A stretch of DNA of 38,310 bases from an uncultured Muribaculaceae bacterium (GTDB taxonomy: Bacteria; Bacteroidota; Bacteroidia; Bacteroidales; Muribaculaceae): assembly GCA_947174275.1 (NCBI GenBank), contig CAMWIJ010000025.1, forward strand, positions 1-38,310. Reading direction: 5' to 3'. Positions within the stretch are counted from its first letter, which is position 1. Each line of letters starts with the position of its first letter. This document shows, in pieces, positions 9,501-18,599 of this stretch. Below the pieces are notes generated by a model, which did no database searches, had not been told where the DNA came from, and worked only from the letters and a program-made list of their open reading frames with translations. Position numbers and translations under genes: made by a program.

Positions 9501-9797
9501 TCGCTTGACGGCAACGGCAACAACCGCATGAGCGACCGCTGGCTCGAAGATGCCACTTATCTCCGCATACAGAATATCTCGCTGAGCTACAATCTGCCCG
9601 AGAAATGGTGCAAGAAGGCATTCCTCTCATCAGCCCGCATATATGTGAATGTGCAGAATGTGCACACATTCACCAAATACAGCGGTTTCGATCCCGAAAT
9701 CGGCGCCTACAACCAGAGCGCGCTGCTTCAGAACATCGACCGCGGGCGTTATCCGACACCCCGCACCTATACTGTCGGACTCAATCTCTCATTCTAA
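6591..9797 (+). CDS. SusC-like TonB-dependent outer-membrane importer (mannan locus)
   Basis: This 1068-residue protein is a SusC-family transporter that, with SusD, imports oligosaccharides across the outer membrane using TonB energy. A signal peptide (to about residue 26) precedes a carboxypeptidase-D regulatory-like domain (VTGTVIDDTDEPLLGVSV onward, about 30-100). The TonB-box region MDEVVVVGYGTQKK (106-119) follows, then the plug with GASSLTSSNEPLYVIDGVP (172-190) and a long barrel ending in the outer-membrane signature TYTVGLNLSF with terminal Phe. It opens an operon through SusD, two glycan-binding lipoproteins and a GH26 enzyme, with gaps of 13-46 bases. The substrate, mannan oligosaccharides, is inferred from the neighbouring enzymes. 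Confidence 0.96.
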   Translation: MTTKRLSPRALLIAVGMLLCSLTTFAQFAVTGTVIDDTDEPLLGVSVMEVGTSNGVSTDLDGNFSITVKSGEASLSFSYVGMNPQTVKINGRHTINVTMTTNSQVMDEVVVVGYGTQKKSDITGSVASIGEDAMRKTIVTNADQMLQGKLAGVQVTQNSGAPGGATSVRIRGASSLTSSNEPLYVIDGVPMSTANNEIGGFDWAGGTNGQRTVNPLASIAPSDIVSIDVLKDASACAIYGAAGANGVVLVTTRRGSEGRANITYDGYVAWQTTAKRLDMMNLREYAVYQNNLKADGIIGDGNYDPTFSDPSILGTGTDWQDEIFRTAFMQSHQVGLTGGNEKTTYAMSTGWMKQDGIIIGSDFDRFNSRFNLDHNFTSFLKLGGSLAYTRTNEKITLNDGSDGVIMQAMTMQPSVPVRDFEGNWAGPTTVNGSSSWNPVALALDKNNTLLRQRIMGNFYVSVDFLKNFTFRAEYAFDASQNQNDSYSPRYDFGNLKNDINQMYHREDHSFYWMQKDYVTYHKLFGGKHDVTAMAGFEASKSSWNGTWLIKKNFTTDKIPVMTGDGEFVNNGGWKDAASTASFFGRVNYGFDNRYLLTATLRADGSSKFGPENKWGYFPSVALAWRINQEKWLQDIYWLNNLKLRLGYGEVGNSNIDTYRYAAAMAQISTSHGTAFFPQNLANSKLKWESSVQYNVGIDFAAFQNRLELTLEAYSKETKDLLLQVFAPGHIGVNSDDNAIQTPYANIGKTQNRGFDISIVGRPIVTKDWNWTSNLTMSFNRNKIVALNDDKQVIYGNIDWYSNFQTVSMFQVGQPMGVFYGYETEGIFRNAEEIRNHATQTGGTTPYANSIDRTSGVWPGDIKFKDQNGDGVIDSKDQVVIGDPNPDLTYGWTNTVQFKDWELSIGLQGQFGGKILNWVRYRTEGRSSIWDNQDVSVLGGVQLGLINPDGSNTDPDNVVVTSIGNGVPRFSSLDGNGNNRMSDRWLEDATYLRIQNISLSYNLPEKWCKKAFLSSARIYVNVQNVHTFTKYSGFDPEIGAYNQSALLQNIDRGRYPTPRTYTVGLNLSF

Positions 9798-9819
9798 TGC
9801 ATAAATCACGGAATACAAT

Positions 9820-11493
9820 ATGAAACCATATAAGTTACTGGCTACCGCCGCCCTGTTGGGCTTTACACTGACCGGCTGCGACGATTTCCTGGAAGTCACG
9901 CCGGAGGACAAACTGATACAGGACAACTATTACACCTCGCGCGAGGCAATCCGCGACAACACCAAAGCGCTTTATTCGGCCAAGGTGTGGCGTGATTTCC
10001 ACATGAACTTCCACTGGAAACTCGACGAGCTCGTCGGTGACATGTATTACACTTACGACGCCGAGGGACAGTGGTACTTCGGAACCTACACCGATGTCAA
10101 CCAATATCTCAACGAAGGCTGGAAGGGGCTCTACAATGTCGTGAGCCAGTGCAACTCAGTCATCATGGATATGCCCGGTTATGTGTCGGGTGTGGCTCAG
10201 GAAGATGTCGACGCCGCGATAGCCGAAGCCCGCGCCATCCGCGCCTACTGCTACTGGTATATCGCCGAATGCTGGCATGACGCGCCCATCATCACCCACA
10301 ACTCCAACAACATACAGAACAATATCTTCAACACGCCCCGCAATCCGCAGGCCGACATCTATCGCTTCGCTCTCGAGGACGCCGACTGGGCTATCGAGCA
10401 TCTGCCCGATACTGACGCCGACGCCTATCGCGCCACCAAGACTACGGCCCGCGCCATCCGTGCACGCATCCTCGTGACAATGGCATCGCACAGCGACTAC
10501 AATTACGACCGTGCCGACCTCTACAGCCGTGCGGCAGCCGACGCGCTTGCCGTGATAGAGAGCCGTCCGAACGTGAAATCGATACCTTTCGCCACTCTCT
10601 TTGACGAAGTGGCCAATGACGGTCCGGAATCTCTCCTTGCCATACAGTGCGGCACACTCGGCTACGGAACGGGCAACTCCAAGACAATAGCCTGGGGACG
10701 CGGAGCACGCGTTGCCGACGGTTGCTGGGGTTCGGGAAAAGGCCCGACCATCTCGCTCCAGAGCATGTATGACCAGCTTGACCAGCGCCGTAAATGGACT
10801 TATATGTCAAACGGTGACTATTATCCCAACCTCGACTCTCAGAATGGCGGATACACCTATTTCACCCAGTATTACGAGGACGGTGAGGTCAAGGAATCAC
10901 GCAACGAGATGAACGCCCACATCAAGAAGTATGTCATCGGACGTGATGCCGACGGCAACGGCACTACCTCAAACAACCAGGACGCGAGCAACAATATCTA
11001 TCTTCTCCGTCTTGCCGACATGTATCTGATCTATGCCGAGGCTATAATGGGCACCTCTTCGTCGACATCCGACACAAGAGCTCTCGACCAGGTAAACAGC
11101 GTGCGTGAGCGTGCCGGTCTGCCCGGACTCTCGACCATCACCTATACCGACCTTCTCAAAGAGCGTCGCCGTGAGTTTGCTTTCGAGTCAATCAACTGGT
11201 TCGATATACTCCGCCTGCGTTACCGCGAGGGTGACCAGACTGCACTCGAATTCCTCAACTCGGGCTACGGCTCAGGCTACAACCGCGCGAGCATGTATGT
11301 GTTCAAAGACTGGGACCAGAACGACGAGGCGCATGCCAATCTCCCGGAGACCTATAAGATAGTGTCGACCGTGGCCGACGGCGGACAATATGACCCGATC
11401 GTGCTTTCTGCATCGGCATTCGTGCTCCCCATTCCTTCAGCCGCCACAACGAGCTCACCCGCTCTGCTCGGCGAAATCGTAAACTATTACTAA
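9820..11493 (+). CDS. SusD-like glycan-binding lipoprotein (mannan locus)
   Basis: A 557-residue SusD/RagB-family lipoprotein that would form the lid on the SusC barrel and help capture oligosaccharides. The lipobox LTGC puts the lipidated cysteine at residue 20. The SusD pattern is clear: an N-terminal EVTPEDKLIQDNYYTSREAI segment, TPR-like helices with ARAIRAYCYWYIAECW, the conserved late segment NNIYLLRLADMYLIYAEAI, and LKERRREFAFESINWFDILRLR near the C-terminus. It starts 22 bases after SusC, so the two are surely co-transcribed. The ligand is inferred from context to be beta-mannan or glucomannan. Confidence 0.95.
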   Translation: MKPYKLLATAALLGFTLTGCDDFLEVTPEDKLIQDNYYTSREAIRDNTKALYSAKVWRDFHMNFHWKLDELVGDMYYTYDAEGQWYFGTYTDVNQYLNEGWKGLYNVVSQCNSVIMDMPGYVSGVAQEDVDAAIAEARAIRAYCYWYIAECWHDAPIITHNSNNIQNNIFNTPRNPQADIYRFALEDADWAIEHLPDTDADAYRATKTTARAIRARILVTMASHSDYNYDRADLYSRAAADALAVIESRPNVKSIPFATLFDEVANDGPESLLAIQCGTLGYGTGNSKTIAWGRGARVADGCWGSGKGPTISLQSMYDQLDQRRKWTYMSNGDYYPNLDSQNGGYTYFTQYYEDGEVKESRNEMNAHIKKYVIGRDADGNGTTSNNQDASNNIYLLRLADMYLIYAEAIMGTSSSTSDTRALDQVNSVRERAGLPGLSTITYTDLLKERRREFAFESINWFDILRLRYREGDQTALEFLNSGYGSGYNRASMYVFKDWDQNDEAHANLPETYKIVSTVADGGQYDPIVLSASAFVLPIPSAATTSSPALLGEIVNYY

Positions 11494-11517
11494 TCCACCT
11501 TATTCAAATATAATTCC

Positions 11518-12720
11518 ATGAACAGATATTTCAGAATATTCAGCATAGGGACAGCGCTGGCATTCACATCGCTCTCGCTCGTGAGCTGCGACGAGACCGA
11601 CGCCGAAGCCGACAAGGACGCAACCCCTTCAATAGAATACTGCCGTGTGTGTGACCCCGCGGCTGCCGACTCGATGATCGTATCAGCGGCTCTGGGTTCG
11701 CGTGTGGCTTTCATCGGACGCGACATGGGCGCCGTGCAGCAGGTGTGGTTCAACGACCAGAAGGCCAAGCTCAACCCGACGATGGTCACTTCCAACTCGA
11801 TTATAGTGGATGTGCCGACTTCGCTTCCGCAGGAGGTTACAAACACGGTGCGCTTCGTCACCGGTAAAGGCGCGGAAACGGTGTTTCCCTTCTCGGTGAA
11901 AGTGCCTTCGCCCCTTATCACTTCGATTTCCTGCCAGTATGCGTCGCCCGGCGATGAACTCGTGATGGTAGGCGACTACTTCCTTGCCACCGGCGACATA
12001 CCTCTGACCGTTACATTCCCCGGCGGAGTGACAGTTGAGCCCGACAGCTACACCAAGCAGACACTGACTGTGACAGTTCCCGAAGAGGCCACAACCGAAG
12101 GTTACATAAAGGTGACGAGCGAAAACGGCGTGACTACGGTGCCGTTCAAGTTCCTCGAGACCGACGGTCTTATCTGCGACTTCGAGCCTGACGGCTATAT
12201 GAACCCGTGGGGACAGGGCGGTTACGGCACCGACGAGGCTGTATCAGGCCAGTATCTCCACTTCAAGCAGGACAACGCGGGCGAATGGAGCTGGAACAAC
12301 TCGCTGATGTGGTGCTACTGGAACGCCGCTTCCGGCAAGCCTATCGCCACCGGCGACATATCTCAGCTTGCCCTCCGCTTCGAGACCAACATCAAGTCGT
12401 GGGCCAACCTGCCGATGCTGATATGGTTCTTCAAGGATGACGAGACCACCAATGTCGACGGCGATGAGGCGCAGGCTCACTGGATGCCGTGGCTGAGTCT
12501 CGGCGGTGACACACCCTACACCACCAACGGATGGACGACTGTCACAATTCCGCTGACTGACTTCAAATACAACAAACTCGGCGATGAAGACAACCGTAAC
12601 ATCGGCAATATCTCGGAGTATTACAACATCGGCATGATGGTGTTCGGCTCGTTCGCACCCGGCACAATGGCCTTTGACTTCGACGTACGCATTGATAATC
12701 TCCGCATTGTAAACATTTAA
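11518..12720 (+). CDS. Surface glycan-binding lipoprotein with two TIG/IPT domains
   Basis: This 400-residue lipoprotein (lipobox LVSC, Cys24) sits in the SusE/SusF position directly after SusD and is probably a surface glycan-binding protein. Residues 36-130 and 131-213 look like two TIG/IPT immunoglobulin-like domains, the second with YASPGDELVMVGDYF and a closing VTVPEEATTEGYIKVTSENG strand pair. Residues 214-400 form a separate beta-sandwich beginning GLICDFEPDGYMNPWGQGGYG and rich in Trp (GEWSWNNSLMWCYWN; HWMPWLSLGG; NGWTTVTIPL), as in carbohydrate-binding modules. No catalytic motif is present. The most likely ligand is mannan; this is inference from the operon. Thirteen bases separate it from the next gene. 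Confidence 0.82.
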   Translation: MNRYFRIFSIGTALAFTSLSLVSCDETDAEADKDATPSIEYCRVCDPAAADSMIVSAALGSRVAFIGRDMGAVQQVWFNDQKAKLNPTMVTSNSIIVDVPTSLPQEVTNTVRFVTGKGAETVFPFSVKVPSPLITSISCQYASPGDELVMVGDYFLATGDIPLTVTFPGGVTVEPDSYTKQTLTVTVPEEATTEGYIKVTSENGVTTVPFKFLETDGLICDFEPDGYMNPWGQGGYGTDEAVSGQYLHFKQDNAGEWSWNNSLMWCYWNAASGKPIATGDISQLALRFETNIKSWANLPMLIWFFKDDETTNVDGDEAQAHWMPWLSLGGDTPYTTNGWTTVTIPLTDFKYNKLGDEDNRNIGNISEYYNIGMMVFGSFAPGTMAFDFDVRIDNLRIVNI

Positions 12721-12733
12721 CCAGTCAGACAAA

Positions 12734-14554
12734 ATGAAAACCAGATATATTCTCAGATCAATGGTGGCCGGGGTAGTGGCGTTGGGCGCCATGCTGGGCT
12801 TCAACAGCTGCAGCGACGATGACGATATCCCGTTCCACACCAGCAAACTGCATTCGTTCGGACCGTCACCGGCCGAACGCGGCACCGACATCACGATACT
12901 CGGCGAGGGTCTCGACGGCGTGAAGGAAGTTGTATTCCCCGTCGACGTGCATGTCAGCTCGTTTACATCACGCAGTTCCGACAAGATACTTGTCACTGTG
13001 CCCCAGGAGGCAGTGCCCGGCCAGATAAAGCTCGTGATGAGCAACGGCGAGATCATCACCTCGCGCTCCATGATATCGTTTGTCGAGGAGATAGAAATCG
13101 AGTCAGTGGCTCCGACAACAGTCAATGTCGGCGACATCGTGACAGTCAAGGGCGAGTATCTCTACAATATCGCTTCGATAACCTTTGACAACGGTCATGA
13201 GATTTCAACCGAGAGCTTCACCGTGCAGACCCGCAACGAACTTTCGTTCCGCGTGCCGGCCGAAGCCGCTTCGGGCGCCATCACCTTCTCCAACGGCTAC
13301 GACTGGGAGGAGACATGGGAGACTCCGCTCACGGTAACAGCACCCGTGGTCACTCCCGCCGGACAGACCGCTTGTGACTTCGGCGATGTCATCACCGTTG
13401 ACGGAAGCGACCTCGACCAGATTGAGACAATCGTGTTCCCCGGTCGCGCGGAGGCTTATTTCACCGTCAATGCCGACGGCACACAGGTGAGTGTCACCGT
13501 GCCTCTCGACACCCGTTCCGGCGCAGTGACCGCTACGCTCAAAAACGGCGCGGTGATCGAGCTTCTCGACATCGTTCTTCCTGAAATCGCTTATATGTCG
13601 GTGACCCCGTCGACCAATATCACCGCAGGCACTAAGCTGACAATCACAGGCTCACTGCTTGACCGCGTGAAGGAAATCCGTTTCCCCGGCGGCGCATCTC
13701 TCACCTACGGCAAATGGGAAGTGAGCGAAGACGGCACGGAAATAAAGGTAGCCGCACCGTCAGGTCTTGTCGACGGCAAGCTGACTCTCGTGCAGAATGA
13801 AAATATCATGGCGGAGACCGATGCTATCTCCACTCTCAAGATGGGCAACGTGTTCTGGACAGGCAATATCGATTTCGGCAACTGGGCAGGCTTCCTGCAG
13901 GTGGCTGAAGAGTGTGCCGACGACGTATGGCAGGTGTTCAGCTCAACCATCAAAGGCACCGGTACCCTGACATTCCACTTCACTGAGGATGAATCGAGCA
14001 CATGGTGGCAGTTCAGCCCCGTCTATCGCTCTGACTGGGAAACCACATTCGAGAAATCAGGATTTACCGACCTCGCCGCAGGCGCCAACACAATCCAGGT
14101 GCTTGTCACCGAGCAGGATCTTGAGATGATGCACGGCGCAGGCTGGGCGTTCAAGGGCTGCTTCATCACCCTGACCGCCGCAGAGTGGGAACCTGACAGC
14201 ACCGGCGACGACCCCGCACCCGTGACGGTATGGTCAGGCAGCCTCGAGCTTGACGGCTCATGGGGCAACAAGGAGGAAATCGCTGCATCGGCTTTCAGCG
14301 CGCTCAAATCAGGTGACTCTCTGGTGTTCACCTACGCGCCGACCGGCACCGGCGACGCACAGATCAAGCCGATGGACGGTTCGTGGAACCCGCTGTCGGA
14401 GGCACTCGCCGCCAACGAATGGGCCTGCATAGGTCTTGACGATTCCGGCTCTTACACCATGCCGCTCACCGACGGTGACATCGACGTACTGCAATCTTCC
14501 GGCATGATACTTTCCGGTCAGCATGTGACAGTGACTTCTATCGCCATTAAATAA
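12734..14554 (+). CDS. Surface glycan-binding lipoprotein with four TIG/IPT domains and a duplicated C-terminal module
   Basis: A 606-residue lipoprotein (lipobox FNSC, Cys26). Four TIG/IPT-like repeats lie at about 38-118, 119-203, 204-283 and 284-368, each opening with a PT..G..ITI.G pattern. Two further modules follow at about 373-484 and 498-606 that look related to each other: both begin V.W.G.... (VFWTGNIDFGNWAG; TVWSGSLELDGSWGN), have a central LTFHFT or LVFTYA strand, and end D......GA/SGM.....FITLTA or VTVTSI. I read it as a long stalk that holds two binding modules away from the membrane. No enzyme motif is seen. It lies in the SusC operon before the GH26 gene, so mannan binding is the likely role, but the modules match no family I can name with certainty. 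Confidence 0.78.
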   Translation: MKTRYILRSMVAGVVALGAMLGFNSCSDDDDIPFHTSKLHSFGPSPAERGTDITILGEGLDGVKEVVFPVDVHVSSFTSRSSDKILVTVPQEAVPGQIKLVMSNGEIITSRSMISFVEEIEIESVAPTTVNVGDIVTVKGEYLYNIASITFDNGHEISTESFTVQTRNELSFRVPAEAASGAITFSNGYDWEETWETPLTVTAPVVTPAGQTACDFGDVITVDGSDLDQIETIVFPGRAEAYFTVNADGTQVSVTVPLDTRSGAVTATLKNGAVIELLDIVLPEIAYMSVTPSTNITAGTKLTITGSLLDRVKEIRFPGGASLTYGKWEVSEDGTEIKVAAPSGLVDGKLTLVQNENIMAETDAISTLKMGNVFWTGNIDFGNWAGFLQVAEECADDVWQVFSSTIKGTGTLTFHFTEDESSTWWQFSPVYRSDWETTFEKSGFTDLAAGANTIQVLVTEQDLEMMHGAGWAFKGCFITLTAAEWEPDSTGDDPAPVTVWSGSLELDGSWGNKEEIAASAFSALKSGDSLVFTYAPTGTGDAQIKPMDGSWNPLSEALAANEWACIGLDDSGSYTMPLTDGDIDVLQSSGMILSGQHVTVTSIAIK

Positions 14555-14600
14555 GTAACTGTTCAAATTATTTTGATATTTAACTCAAATCAGAATTGCA

Positions 14601-16037
14601 ATGAAACCTTATAAATATATCCTCGCTGCCGCAGCGCTCACCCTCGGGGTGAGCCTGACCGGCTGCAACGATGATGACGATCTTATCTTCCCCGATGTGC
14701 CGGAAACGCCGACAGGCGATGTGAAGGTAGTGGCTTCCTCTGTCGTCGACGGCGCGGTCGTCAATGCCGCTGATGTCGAGACTATCTATCTCAACTATGA
14801 CGGAATTGTATCGCTCAATCCGGCGGCGCACATCACTCTCAACGGCACGTCGCTGTGGGCCGAGACCACTGACGGCGGACTTCTGCTCCACGTTGAGCTA
14901 CAGCCTGCCACCGCCTACACACTTGATGTCCCCGCCACGGCAGTCATAGCTAACAAGGGCAATTCATACGCTCAGCCTTTCTCCGTGACGTTTGCCACGG
15001 CCTCTGACGCGAGCGCGGCCGATTATCTGACCACGCTGTCAAATCCGTCGGCTTCGACCCAGGCACGCAAAGTCTATGATTTCCTCCTTGCCCAGAACGG
15101 AAAGCGCATACTTTCGGGAGCTATGGCCAATGTAAATCTCAATAATGATTTTGCCGACTGGGTGTATGGCACAGGCTATGCCTATCCTGCTGTCACCGGT
15201 TACGACTTCATCAATATCAATGACTCATGGATTGATTACAATGACATCTCGGCTCCGCTGTCGCAGTGGAATAAAAACGGTCTTGTAAACTACATGTGGC
15301 ACTGGCAGGCACCGACCGACGAGGCCGCTTACCGCGCAGGCGACACCTCACGCTACGGTTTCTATGCTCCCGGAGCATCGGAGCAGTCGACCGAATTCGA
15401 TATCCGCGAGGCGCTCAAGTCGGGCACATGGCAGAATGAATTCATCATCAACGACATCGACAAGGTAGCGGCCGTGTTGCGCAAGCTTGCCGACGCAGGT
15501 GTGCCTGTGATATGGCGTCCGCTCCACGAAGCTGCCGGCAGCTACGAATACAACAATCCATGGTTCTGGTGGGGACGCTACGGCGAGGAAGCCACCAAAG
15601 AACTCTGGAAACTCATGTATGACCGCCTTGTCAACCATCACGGACTCAACAACCTGATATGGGTGTGGACAGCACAGTATAGCGAAGGCTACGAGGCCAA
15701 TATGGCGGGCGGCTATCCCGGCAACGAATATGTCGACATCGTCGGCGTTGACCTCTATGAGGACAACAACGACGCGCAGCCCGGAGCTTATCAGGCTGCT
15801 CTTGCGATGACAGGCGGCAAGCGCATGGTGGCGCTGTCGGAGACCGGCGCGCTCGAGATGCCCGCCGACTGCATCGCTAAAGGTGCCAACTGGTCATGGT
15901 TCATGCTCTGGTACACCTACGACATCGCCAACAAAGGTCTTACGACCGATGACTTCGGCAACACGGCGGAACTGATACGCCAGGTGATGCAGAGTCCGTT
16001 CGTAATCAACCGCGAGCAGATGCCGTCGCTCAAATAA
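14601..16037 (+). CDS. GH26 beta-mannanase lipoprotein with N-terminal Ig-like domain
   Basis: This 478-residue lipoprotein (lipobox LTGC, Cys22) is a GH26 enzyme, most likely an endo-beta-1,4-mannanase acting at the cell surface. Residues 40-135 form a Big-type immunoglobulin-like domain. The catalytic barrel follows, with the acid/base E310 in VIWRPLHEAAG, the aromatic stretch NPWFWWG (319-325), and the nucleophile E414 in VALSETGALE. YMWHWQAP (231-238) is also typical of GH26. It is the last gene of the SusC operon; a strong terminator follows 40 bases later. The acidic linker after the cysteine (NDDDD) resembles the export signal of surface lipoproteins in Bacteroides (inference). Compare the second, shorter GH26 at 18600, which probably works in another compartment. 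Confidence 0.92.
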   Translation: MKPYKYILAAAALTLGVSLTGCNDDDDLIFPDVPETPTGDVKVVASSVVDGAVVNAADVETIYLNYDGIVSLNPAAHITLNGTSLWAETTDGGLLLHVELQPATAYTLDVPATAVIANKGNSYAQPFSVTFATASDASAADYLTTLSNPSASTQARKVYDFLLAQNGKRILSGAMANVNLNNDFADWVYGTGYAYPAVTGYDFININDSWIDYNDISAPLSQWNKNGLVNYMWHWQAPTDEAAYRAGDTSRYGFYAPGASEQSTEFDIREALKSGTWQNEFIINDIDKVAAVLRKLADAGVPVIWRPLHEAAGSYEYNNPWFWWGRYGEEATKELWKLMYDRLVNHHGLNNLIWVWTAQYSEGYEANMAGGYPGNEYVDIVGVDLYEDNNDAQPGAYQAALAMTGGKRMVALSETGALEMPADCIAKGANWSWFMLWYTYDIANKGLTTDDFGNTAELIRQVMQSPFVINREQMPSLK

Positions 16038-16077
16038 TGACCCGATAGGTTTTACAATAATTTTTGTCAGAATCCGC

Positions 16078-16120
16078 GGCTGCCGGCAGGCAGAACACCA
16101 ATTGCCGGCAGCCATTTTTT
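16078..16120 (+). terminator. Strong intrinsic terminator between the two halves of the mannan locus
   Basis: GGCTGCCGGCA (16078-16088) pairs perfectly with TGCCGGCAGCC (16103-16113) over 11 bases around a 14-base loop, followed by six T residues at 16115-16120. It should end most transcripts of the SusC-to-GH26 operon. The GH94 gene 48 bases downstream then needs read-through or its own promoter; the only candidate I see is TAATTTTA at 16145-16152, one base off the -7 consensus. Confidence 0.85.
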
Positions 16121-16167
16121 ATCTGAATTCCCAGTAGTATAAAATAATTTTAAACAGTTATTTGATC

Positions 16168-18594
16168 GTGCATTTCGGACATTTCGATGATTTAGCAGGT
16201 GAATATGTAATCACCGACCCGGCCACCCCGTGGCCCTGGATCAATTATCTTGGAACGGAAGATTTTTTCTCGCTCATTTCAAACAGTGCGGGAGGTTATT
16301 CATTCTTCCGCGACGCGCGCTTCCGCCGACTGACACGTTACCGCTACAACGGCGTGCCTATGGACGCCGGCGGCCGCTATTTCTATATCAAGGACGGCGA
16401 CGGAGCCGCCTGGTCGCCCGGATGGAAACCGTGCAAGACCCCGCTTGACTTCTATGAATGCCGTCACGGACAAGGGTATACGCGCATCACCGGATGTAAG
16501 AACGGACTGAAATGCGAGGTGCTGTTTTTCGTGCCTCTCGGCGCTCCGGCCGAAGTGATGAGCATGACGCTCACCAACGAGAGTGCCGCAGGGAAAGATG
16601 TCAGCCTGTTCTCGTTCGTCGAATGGTGTCTGTGGAATGCATCGACCGATATGGAGAATTTCCAGCGCAATTTCTCTACCGGCGAAGTGGAAATCGAAGG
16701 CTCTACCATATATCACAAGACCGAATATCGTGAGCGCCGCGACCATTATGCATTCTTCAGCGTCAATGCGCCTGTGGCAGGCTTCGACACCGACCGCGAG
16801 AGTTTTCTCGGACTGTATAACGGTTTTGACACCCCTCAGGCAGTGGCCGAGGGCAAGAGCCGTAACTCCGTTGCCCATGGATGGAGCCCCGTGGCATCTC
16901 ACCATCTTGAGCTGCATCTCGCTCCCGGCGAGAGCCGACGCATGGAGTTTGTGCTCGGCTATGTCGAGAATGCACCCGAAGAGAAATGGGAGAGCAAGGG
17001 CGTGATTGACAAGCGCCGCGCGCATGCGCTCATATCGCGTTTCGACAGTGCCGACAAGGTAGACAGCGCATTTGCGGAGCTTAAGGACTATTGGAAAGAT
17101 ATACTCGGCAACTTCTCGCTCAAGAGCGGATCGCCCGAGCTTGACCGCATGGTCAACGTGTGGAATCAGTATCAGTGCATGATAACATTCTGCTTCTCGC
17201 GTTCGGCCTCGTTTTTCGAAAGCGGCATAGGTCGCGGCATGGGTTTCCGCGACTCCTGTCAGGATCTTGCCGGCTTCGTGCATCAGCTTCCGTCGCGCGC
17301 ACGTCAGCGCATACTTGACATCGCAGCCACGCAGAAGGCCGACGGCAGCTGCTACCATCAGTATCAGCCGTTGTCGAAACGTGGCAACAACGATATAGGC
17401 TCAGGATTCAACGACGACCCGATGTGGCTCGTGTTTGCTGTCAGTGTCTATCTGAAGGAGACCGGCGACATGTCGATACTCGACGAAGCCGTGCCCTACG
17501 ACAACGCCCCCGGCTCGGAAGTGCCGTTGTTTGACCATCTCACGGCGTCGGTGCGCTATGTCACATCGCATCTCGGTCCGCACGGACTGCCTCTGATAGG
17601 CCGCGCCGACTGGAACGACTGCCTCAATCTCAACTGCTTCTCCAATGACCCCGACGAGTCGTTCCAGACCACCGAAAACCGTTCGGAAGGCTCAAAGGCC
17701 GAGAGTCTGATGATTGCGGGTCAGTTTGTGATGCTTGCAGGAGACTACGCACATATCTGCCGCCTCAGCGGCAAGCCCGAGCTCGCCGATATGGCTGAGC
17801 GTGAGGCTGACAGGATGCGCTCGGCCGTGGAGCGTCACGGCTGGGACGGCGAGTGGTATCTGCGTGCGTTTGACTTCGAGGGCAATCCGGTCGGCTCGCA
17901 CCTCAATGAAGAGGGAAAGATTTTCATCGAGAGCCAGGGATGGTGCGCGATGGCGGGTATTGGCGCCGACAAAGGGATGACCTCTCAGGCTCTTGCCTCG
18001 GTCAAGGAGCATCTTGACACTCCGTTCGGCCTTGTGCTCAATCAGCCCGCGTTCACAAGCTATATCATGGAATACGGCGAAATATCCTCCTATCCGCAGG
18101 GCTACAAGGAGAATGCCGGAATATTCACTCACAACAATCCGTGGATTATAATCGCCGAAACACTTTACGGCAGCCGCGACAGAGCCTGGGACTACTATAC
18201 CAAGATAGCTCCCGCCTTCATAGAGCGCGGCGACCAGCGTCTGCGCCGCGTGGAGCCGTATGTCTACTGTCAGATGACTGCCGGCCGTGACGCCGCAGTG
18301 CCCGGCGAAGGAAAGAATTCATGGCTGACAGGCACCGCAGCATGGAACTGGCTCGCCGTGTCGCAGTATCTTCTGGGCATACGTCCCGATTACGACGGCC
18401 TCGTGGTGCGTCCGGCATTGCCGGGCCATGTAGGGGAGTTTACCGTCACCCGCCGTTTCCGCGGAGCCGACTACGAGATACATGCCGTGCCGACAGGCTC
18501 ATATTCATTGAAAATAAACGGGGTCGACGCCGCTTCCGACACGATAGCGCCACAGCCGGCCGGCTCCCGAAACATAATTGAAGTAACTTATTGA
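16168..18594 (+). CDS. GH94 cellobiose-type phosphorylase, cytoplasmic
   Basis: This enzyme should split cellobiose with phosphate to glucose-1-phosphate and glucose in the cytoplasm; it has no signal peptide. The whole length (808 residues) matches the cellobiose phosphorylase layout: GHFDD...[18 protein letters not shown] at the N-terminus, [38 protein letters not shown] and the catalytic motif GRADWNDC, whose second Asp (residue 484) is the expected general acid. I start it at GTG 16168, so that the product begins M-HFGHFDD like characterised cellobiose phosphorylases. A TTG at 16162 would add two residues; no ATG is available. It lies just after a strong terminator and five bases before the second GH26. 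In a glucomannan locus cellobiose is the obvious substrate, but a related beta-1,4 disaccharide such as Glc-Man is possible. Confidence 0.9.
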   Translation: MHFGHFDDLAGEYVITDPATPWPWINYLGTEDFFSLISNSAGGYSFFRDARFRRLTRYRYNGVPMDAGGRYFYIKDGDGAAWSPGWKPCKTPLDFYECRHGQGYTRITGCKNGLKCEVLFFVPLGAPAEVMSMTLTNESAAGKDVSLFSFVEWCLWNASTDMENFQRNFSTGEVEIEGSTIYHKTEYRERRDHYAFFSVNAPVAGFDTDRESFLGLYNGFDTPQAVAEGKSRNSVAHGWSPVASHHLELHLAPGESRRMEFVLGYVENAPEEKWESKGVIDKRRAHALISRFDSADKVDSAFAELKDYWKDILGNFSLKSGSPELDRMVNVWNQYQCMITFCFSRSASFFESGIGRGMGFRDSCQDLAGFVHQLPSRARQRILDIAATQKADGSCYHQYQPLSKRGNNDIGSGFNDDPMWLVFAVSVYLKETGDMSILDEAVPYDNAPGSEVPLFDHLTASVRYVTSHLGPHGLPLIGRADWNDCLNLNCFSNDPDESFQTTENRSEGSKAESLMIAGQFVMLAGDYAHICRLSGKPELADMAEREADRMRSAVERHGWDGEWYLRAFDFEGNPVGSHLNEEGKIFIESQGWCAMAGIGADKGMTSQALASVKEHLDTPFGLVLNQPAFTSYIMEYGEISSYPQGYKENAGIFTHNNPWIIIAETLYGSRDRAWDYYTKIAPAFIERGDQRLRRVEPYVYCQMTAGRDAAVPGEGKNSWLTGTAAWNWLAVSQYLLGIRPDYDGLVVRPALPGHVGEFTVTRRFRGADYEIHAVPTGSYSLKINGVDAASDTIAPQPAGSRNIIEVTY

Positions 18595-18599
18595 ACACC

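Noticed and set aside
16300-17358. Minus-strand open frame (352 codons) opposite GH94
   Set aside because: It lies wholly inside the GH94 gene on the other strand, and its translation resembles no family I know.
18591-18599. TTG at 18591 as start of the second GH26
   Set aside because: It overlaps the GH94 stop, and a good ATG lies nine bases downstream at the start of the signal peptide.
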